A program made the translations under genes and the position numbers. Positions 44,595-64,000 of a DNA stretch of 64,000 nucleotides are shown piece by piece. The notes under the pieces were generated by a model that did not search any database, was not told the origin of the DNA, and was given only the letters and a program-made list of their open reading frames with translations. The stretch's first letter is position 1, and each line of letters starts with the position of its first letter. The stretch comes from Dermatemys mawii. Its lineage: Eukaryota > Chordata > Testudines > Dermatemydidae. Location: the NCBI GenBank assembly GCA_007922305.1, contig ML677341.1:67040409-67104408 (forward strand), written 5' to 3'.

Positions 44595-44875
44595 TTAAAA
44601 AATGAGCAGCCTTGTCTGCACACAAAAGCTGTACTAACTACACTGGCACAACTCTCAGTGGATACAGTTATACTAATATAAATATGGTTATACCAGTACA
44701 CTCTATTCCCATATAGGAAGGAGAATAAATAATACTGTCATAAGGCAGCTTTTTACTGACGTAACAGTACAACCCCTAGTATGGACATAACTGTGTCCAT
44801 ACTAGAGGTTGTACTGGTATAGTTATAATATTCTAGTATAAAAATATCGGATCCCTCACTGACACAGTACAAAAT
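44595..44875. repeat. Palindromic MITE-like element
   Basis: Many TATACCAGTACA / TACTGGTATA inverted words, and a strong central palindrome in which CAACCCCTAGTATGGACA faces TGTCCATACTAGAGGTTG (44769-44812). Non-coding. Confidence 0.6.
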
Positions 44876-46084
44876 TGTGGGTAGATCAGGCCTAGTGGTA
44901 TCAGGAATAAAGTTGACTTAACTAATGAAGTGGTGATGAATGGCAGCACAGCTTTTTTGTTTTTATATTACTTTACATTTATATCGTGTTTTACAAGCAA
45001 AGGATGTGGAAATTCTACAAATTTCAATGTATGGCATTTCTCTCCTATTGTTTCCATCCCTGGCAAGCAAGAATGGTGGGTGGACAAGGGCTATAGCAAT
45101 AGAAATAATGGAAAGAATTTTTGTATGTGGAATAGTCTATCTGGTCTGTCACTGTGAAAGATAAGGTGGGCTAGTGATCCCTCTGAACAACAGTATTAAA
45201 AACCAGGAGCTCGTGTATACTAATCTCAGCTCTGTGTGTATGTCTTGTTCCATGTGAACTTTGAGAAATTACTTAACGTCTCTTCCACACTTTTCTAACT
45301 CTAAAATCAGTCTCTTGTGAGGCTAAGGATTCACTGTTCTTTCCATGCAACTCCTTTCTCAGAGCTGACAACTCACTATACCTAGTACACTACTATACCT
45401 AAATACCATGGTATTTATCCATGACAGGTACTGAAAGATTGTAACTTAGCAATACTCATAATCATTGTGAGATGTGTAGATGGATAATATTTCAGGAATA
45501 ATGTACCTATATTAAAACCTATGCCTTATTATGCCTTGAAGTAAAAGTTAGTCACCAGGGAATTGTATGTCTCAGTAACGATTCAGATGGGAGGCAGTTG
45601 CCACCACTCTTAGGTCAGGTGGTGATGTAGTGCGTAGTTCAATTATTTACACTTGCCCAGTCCCAGAACAGTCAATGGAAAACCAGCAAAGACAACTGCG
45701 AACAATCAAAACCACGTTTAGGAGAAAGGCATATTATAAGAGAGAGGGGATCAACTGGTCTGTGAATAAGGACAAAAGACTAAATCATATATGATAGTGT
45801 GGAGAAAGACACACTTCATCCATTTACTGAGTGAGGTGACATCTTGTTGCGGGGCGGGGTGGCGTGTTTCATGGAAGATTGGATCCTAGTTCCTGTGAAG
45901 CCAGCCCCCTTGGCAACAGACTGAACTTTGGAGAGGAAACCTACCTTATTAGCAAAAGAAAGGTAACTGTTAATAAGTATAGGCCCTAGTTTACATTTTA
46001 TTATTTCATTTTATATAGTAACCATTTATTTCCATCACTCTCTCTTGTTTCTAGTGGAACCACCATTCTTTCTTAAGCCTTCTT

Positions 46085-46134
46085 TAGTTTTATTATAAGT
46101 GCTGTATATTATATAATCACTTATAATAAAACTA
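46085..46134. repeat. 17-bp perfect inverted repeat
   Basis: TAGTTTTATTATAAGTG and CACTTATAATAAAACTA flank a 16-bp AT loop. Confidence 0.9.
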
Positions 46135-46559
46135 TTAATATTATTAGAGTGGTGATTTAAGGTTCACCTGGTAAACTGGGCTACACTGTTTCTTCGGGAG
46201 CAGGGAATTTGGATTCCTTGAAGTAGCCAGTGTCAGGGATTGGATATCAGGGGAACTCAGGTTCAAGGAGACTCAGAGACTGGGGTCCATCTCTTATCTT
46301 GCAAGGCAATGTTAGGGCTGGCATAGGCCAGAACAGTGTGTTTGAGTGGCTGACAGGCTGATGGTATCAGGGAGCTAACACCAATCTGCCACAGGCAAAA
46401 TTCCCTTTTAGTAGAGGCAGGGGGTAAAAAGGTGACTCACAGTCCTAGGTACCTCAAGAACCATCAGAGAGGGTTAATTAGTTTGTCCAGTATATTGAAG
46501 TTATAAAATGCATAACAGCTCTAGTTACTATAACTGACATAGTTACAACTGTTGTTCGC

Positions 46560-46640
46560 AGTGAAGTTGTAGCTATGTCAGTCCCAGGATATTAGAGAGA
46601 CAGGGTGGGTGAGGTTGGTCCAATAAAAGATATTACCTAA
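46560..46640. repeat. Fragment of a GGTTGGTCCAATAAAAGATATT element
   Basis: GTTGTAGCTATGTCAGTCCC, then GGATATTAGAGAGACAGGGT and the AATAAAAGATATTACCT end. It is a common non-coding repeat of turtles and their relatives, cut by the adjacent CR1. Confidence 0.6.
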
Positions 46641-46659
46641 CCTCTGTATCTAAGTATTA

Positions 46660-47727
46660 GATAACGGTATTTTGGGGGACAACTTCCTGGTGCAAGTGCT
46701 GGAAGAACCAACTAAGGCCCCTGTTCCTCTTGACCTGCTGCTCACAAACAGGGAAGAACTGGTAAGGGAAGTAGAAGTAGGTGGCAACCTGGGCAGCAGT
46801 GACTATGAGATAGTTGAGTTCAGGATCATGACAAAAGGAAGAAAGGAGAGCAGCAGAATATGGACCCTAGACTTCAGAAAAGCAGACTTTGACTCCCTCA
46901 GGGAACTGATAAGCAGGATCCCCTGGGAAGTTAATAAGAGGGGGAAAGGAGTCCAGGACAGCTGGCTGTATTTTAAAGAAGCCTTATTGAGGGCACAGAA
47001 ACAAACCATCCTGATGTGTAGAAAGAATAGCAAATATGGCAGGCGACCAGATTGGCTTAACAGAGAAATCTTCGGTGAGCTTAAACACAAAAAGGAAACT
47101 TACAAGAAGTGGAAACTTGGACAGATAACTAGGGAGGAGTATAAAAATATTGCTCGAGCATAGAGGGGTGTAATCAGGAAGGCCAAAGTACAATTGGAGT
47201 TGCAGCTAGCAAGGAATGTAAATGCTAACAAGAAGGGTTTCTACGGGTATCTTAGCAACAAAAAGAAGGAATGGGAAAGTGTGGGACTCTTAATGAATGG
47301 GGGAGGCAACCTAGCGAAAGATGAGGTGGAAAAAGCTGAAGAACTCAATGCTTATTTAGTCTGCAGAAAAGAAGAGTGAGGGGGATTTGATAGCAGCCTT
47401 TATCTACCTGAAATGAGGGTCCAAAGAGGATGGAGCTAGGCTGTTCTCAGTGGTGGCAGATGACAGAACAAGGAGCAATGGTCTCAAGTTGCAGAGAACA
47501 GGCCTAGGTTGTATATTAGGAAAAACTATTTCACTGGGAGGGTGGTAAGCACTGGAGTAGGTTACCTAGGGAGGTAGTAGAATCTCCATTCTTAGAGGTT
47601 TTAAGGCCTGGCTTGCAAAGCCCTGTCTGGGATATTTAGTTGGAGTTGGTCCTGCTTTGAGGAGAGGCTTGGGCTAGATGAGCTTCTGAGCGCTCTTCCA
47701 GCACTAATCTTCTGTGAGTCTATGTAT
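46660..47727 (+). mobile_element. CR1 LINE with internal deletion of the reverse transcriptase
   Basis: The endonuclease C-terminal part is well preserved (LDLLLTNREELVREV, GGNLGSSDYEIVEF, GRRPDWLNREIFGEL) with one stop at 47161. The sequence then jumps near 47365-47380 to the CR1 C-terminal and 3' UTR (GGATTTGATAGCAGCCTTTA onward, then GGGCTAGATGAGCTTCTGAG) and ends at 47727. Fingers, palm and FADD motif are absent. Confidence 0.9.
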
Positions 47728-48553
47728 GAACTTATTCACAACAATTGTCCCTTTGAGTTGGAACTGCTTCTATATTTATAGTATTTTGTTTTCTTTTATA
47801 GCCCTTCAAAAGATTCTCCTGGGATAATGTACAGTAGCCTCTACACCTCTTTTGCAATGAGTTGTCAGCCTGTCTCCCTGATCCATTGATTCCCTCTAAA
47901 CAGAAGTCCAATTCTCTGAACATACCTGGAGAAACCCAAGCGGTTCAGCTAATTGCAATGGAGTTGAAAGATGGCTCCACCAGGCCTTGTCTTTTGTCCA
48001 AATGTTATATACCGTCGCCATACAAAAAAAGGCGGGAAAGAGGCATGAACGTGGTGGGGGTTGGTGGTTTTTGCCGGGGTGAATTAGAGAGGTGACAACA
48101 TTTGAACTAGGAAGGAAGAAAGACACGAAAGCTCTAAAATTTGAAAAACTTCTGCAGGACACGTGTGTGGTCAGAAGATGGTAGGGGGAGGGGCGCTTGT
48201 GCAGACGGTGTCAAAACTGTTTCCCCGTCAAAATGTCCACACGGTCTTCCTCCGATCTGAAACATCCCAGCAGCGGTAGCTCCGGCTACCGGCGGGTGCT
48301 GAAATCAAGGCGATGGAGGCGGCGCCCCGCCCAGACACGGGCGCTCCGAGGCCAGGCGGCAGCGCGCGCGCCCGGACTCTGCCCGCCTCACCCCCGTCCC
48401 AGCGGCACGTGCCCCGTAGCCCCTCCCGGCGGCTGGGCTGTCGCCTTCCCAGCATGCCCCGCGCTTACCATCGAGCGCTGCGCTGGGTGCCGTCGGCGTG
48501 GGGAGCGGGGCGGTCCCGCTGGCCTCTCTCCGTCTCGGTCAGGCCGCGGCAAT

Positions 48554-63925
<15,372 letters not shown>

Positions 63926-64000
63926 TAATTATGAAAATTAATTTTTACTGGATTCTGAAATTTAAACACAAGCTTTAAATCTCTCATAATAGATTATAAA

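Larger units (their letters stand above)
40536..48189. other. Intergenic region between the C3orf20-like gene and METAP2
   Basis: 7.7 kb between divergent genes. It holds a candidate upstream exon (42326-42396), a solo LTR (42737-43411), a pyrimidine-rich tract (43850-44040), a palindromic element (44595-44875), a 17-bp-arm hairpin (46085-46134), a MITE fragment and a deleted CR1 (46560-47727). No intact gene was seen. Confidence 0.65.

Noticed and set aside
48000..48300. Bidirectional promoter shared by METAP2 and the C3orf20-like gene
   Set aside because: The minus-strand gene's visible start is 8 kb away, and no minus-strand exon with a donor was seen at the island edge.

Overview
This is nuclear DNA of an amniote vertebrate, most likely a turtle. 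The evidence is dense reptile-type CR1 LINEs, MIR/tRNA-type SINE relics, many hAT- and mariner-like short palindromic elements, a decayed Ty3/gypsy element, an ERV-type solo LTR, and long introns with GT-AG or GC-AG borders. There is no bacterial, plasmid or CRISPR content. Most open frames longer than 60 codons are chance or repeat-derived; the real coding sequence lies in short exons.

Right part (48.2-64.0 kb, + strand): the first seven coding exons of METAP2 (methionine aminopeptidase 2), starting in a CpG island. All seven join in frame to 286 residues. They cover the N-terminal Lys/acidic ribosome-associated region and the start of the catalytic domain, with metal ligands H228, D248 and D259. 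The remaining exons lie beyond the right edge.

Left part (3.5-40.5 kb, - strand): ten coding exons of a FAM194-domain gene resembling human C3orf20, transcribed leftwards and arranged head-to-head with METAP2 about 8 kb apart. The exons join in frame over 681 codons, and the 3' exon(s) are not visible in the window. Codon 324 is an in-frame TAA, sitting where the family has its Tyr-Tyr-Pro-Ser-Gly motif, and the end of that exon looks degraded. The gene is therefore either a recent pseudogene, truncated, or spliced differently there. In human, C3orf20 lies beside FGD5 and NR2C2, while METAP2 lies near their paralogues FGD6 and NR2C1. I infer that this gene is the whole-genome-duplication twin of C3orf20, retained here and absent from the human METAP2 locus as far as I know.

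Mobile DNA fills the introns. It includes an inverted pair of hAT transposons (8.7-10.6 kb), a gypsy element with two recognisable LTRs (11.6-15.4 kb), a roughly 1 kb element with 73-bp inverted ends (16.8-17.7 kb), a fairly complete CR1 (23.05-25.57 kb), a 5'-truncated CR1 (27.60-29.15 kb), an ERV solo LTR (42.74-43.41 kb), an internally deleted CR1 (46.66-47.73 kb), and many MIR and MITE relics. I found no previously undescribed system. The most informative signals are the C3orf20-like gene with its lesion and the two overlapping GC/GT splice donors.
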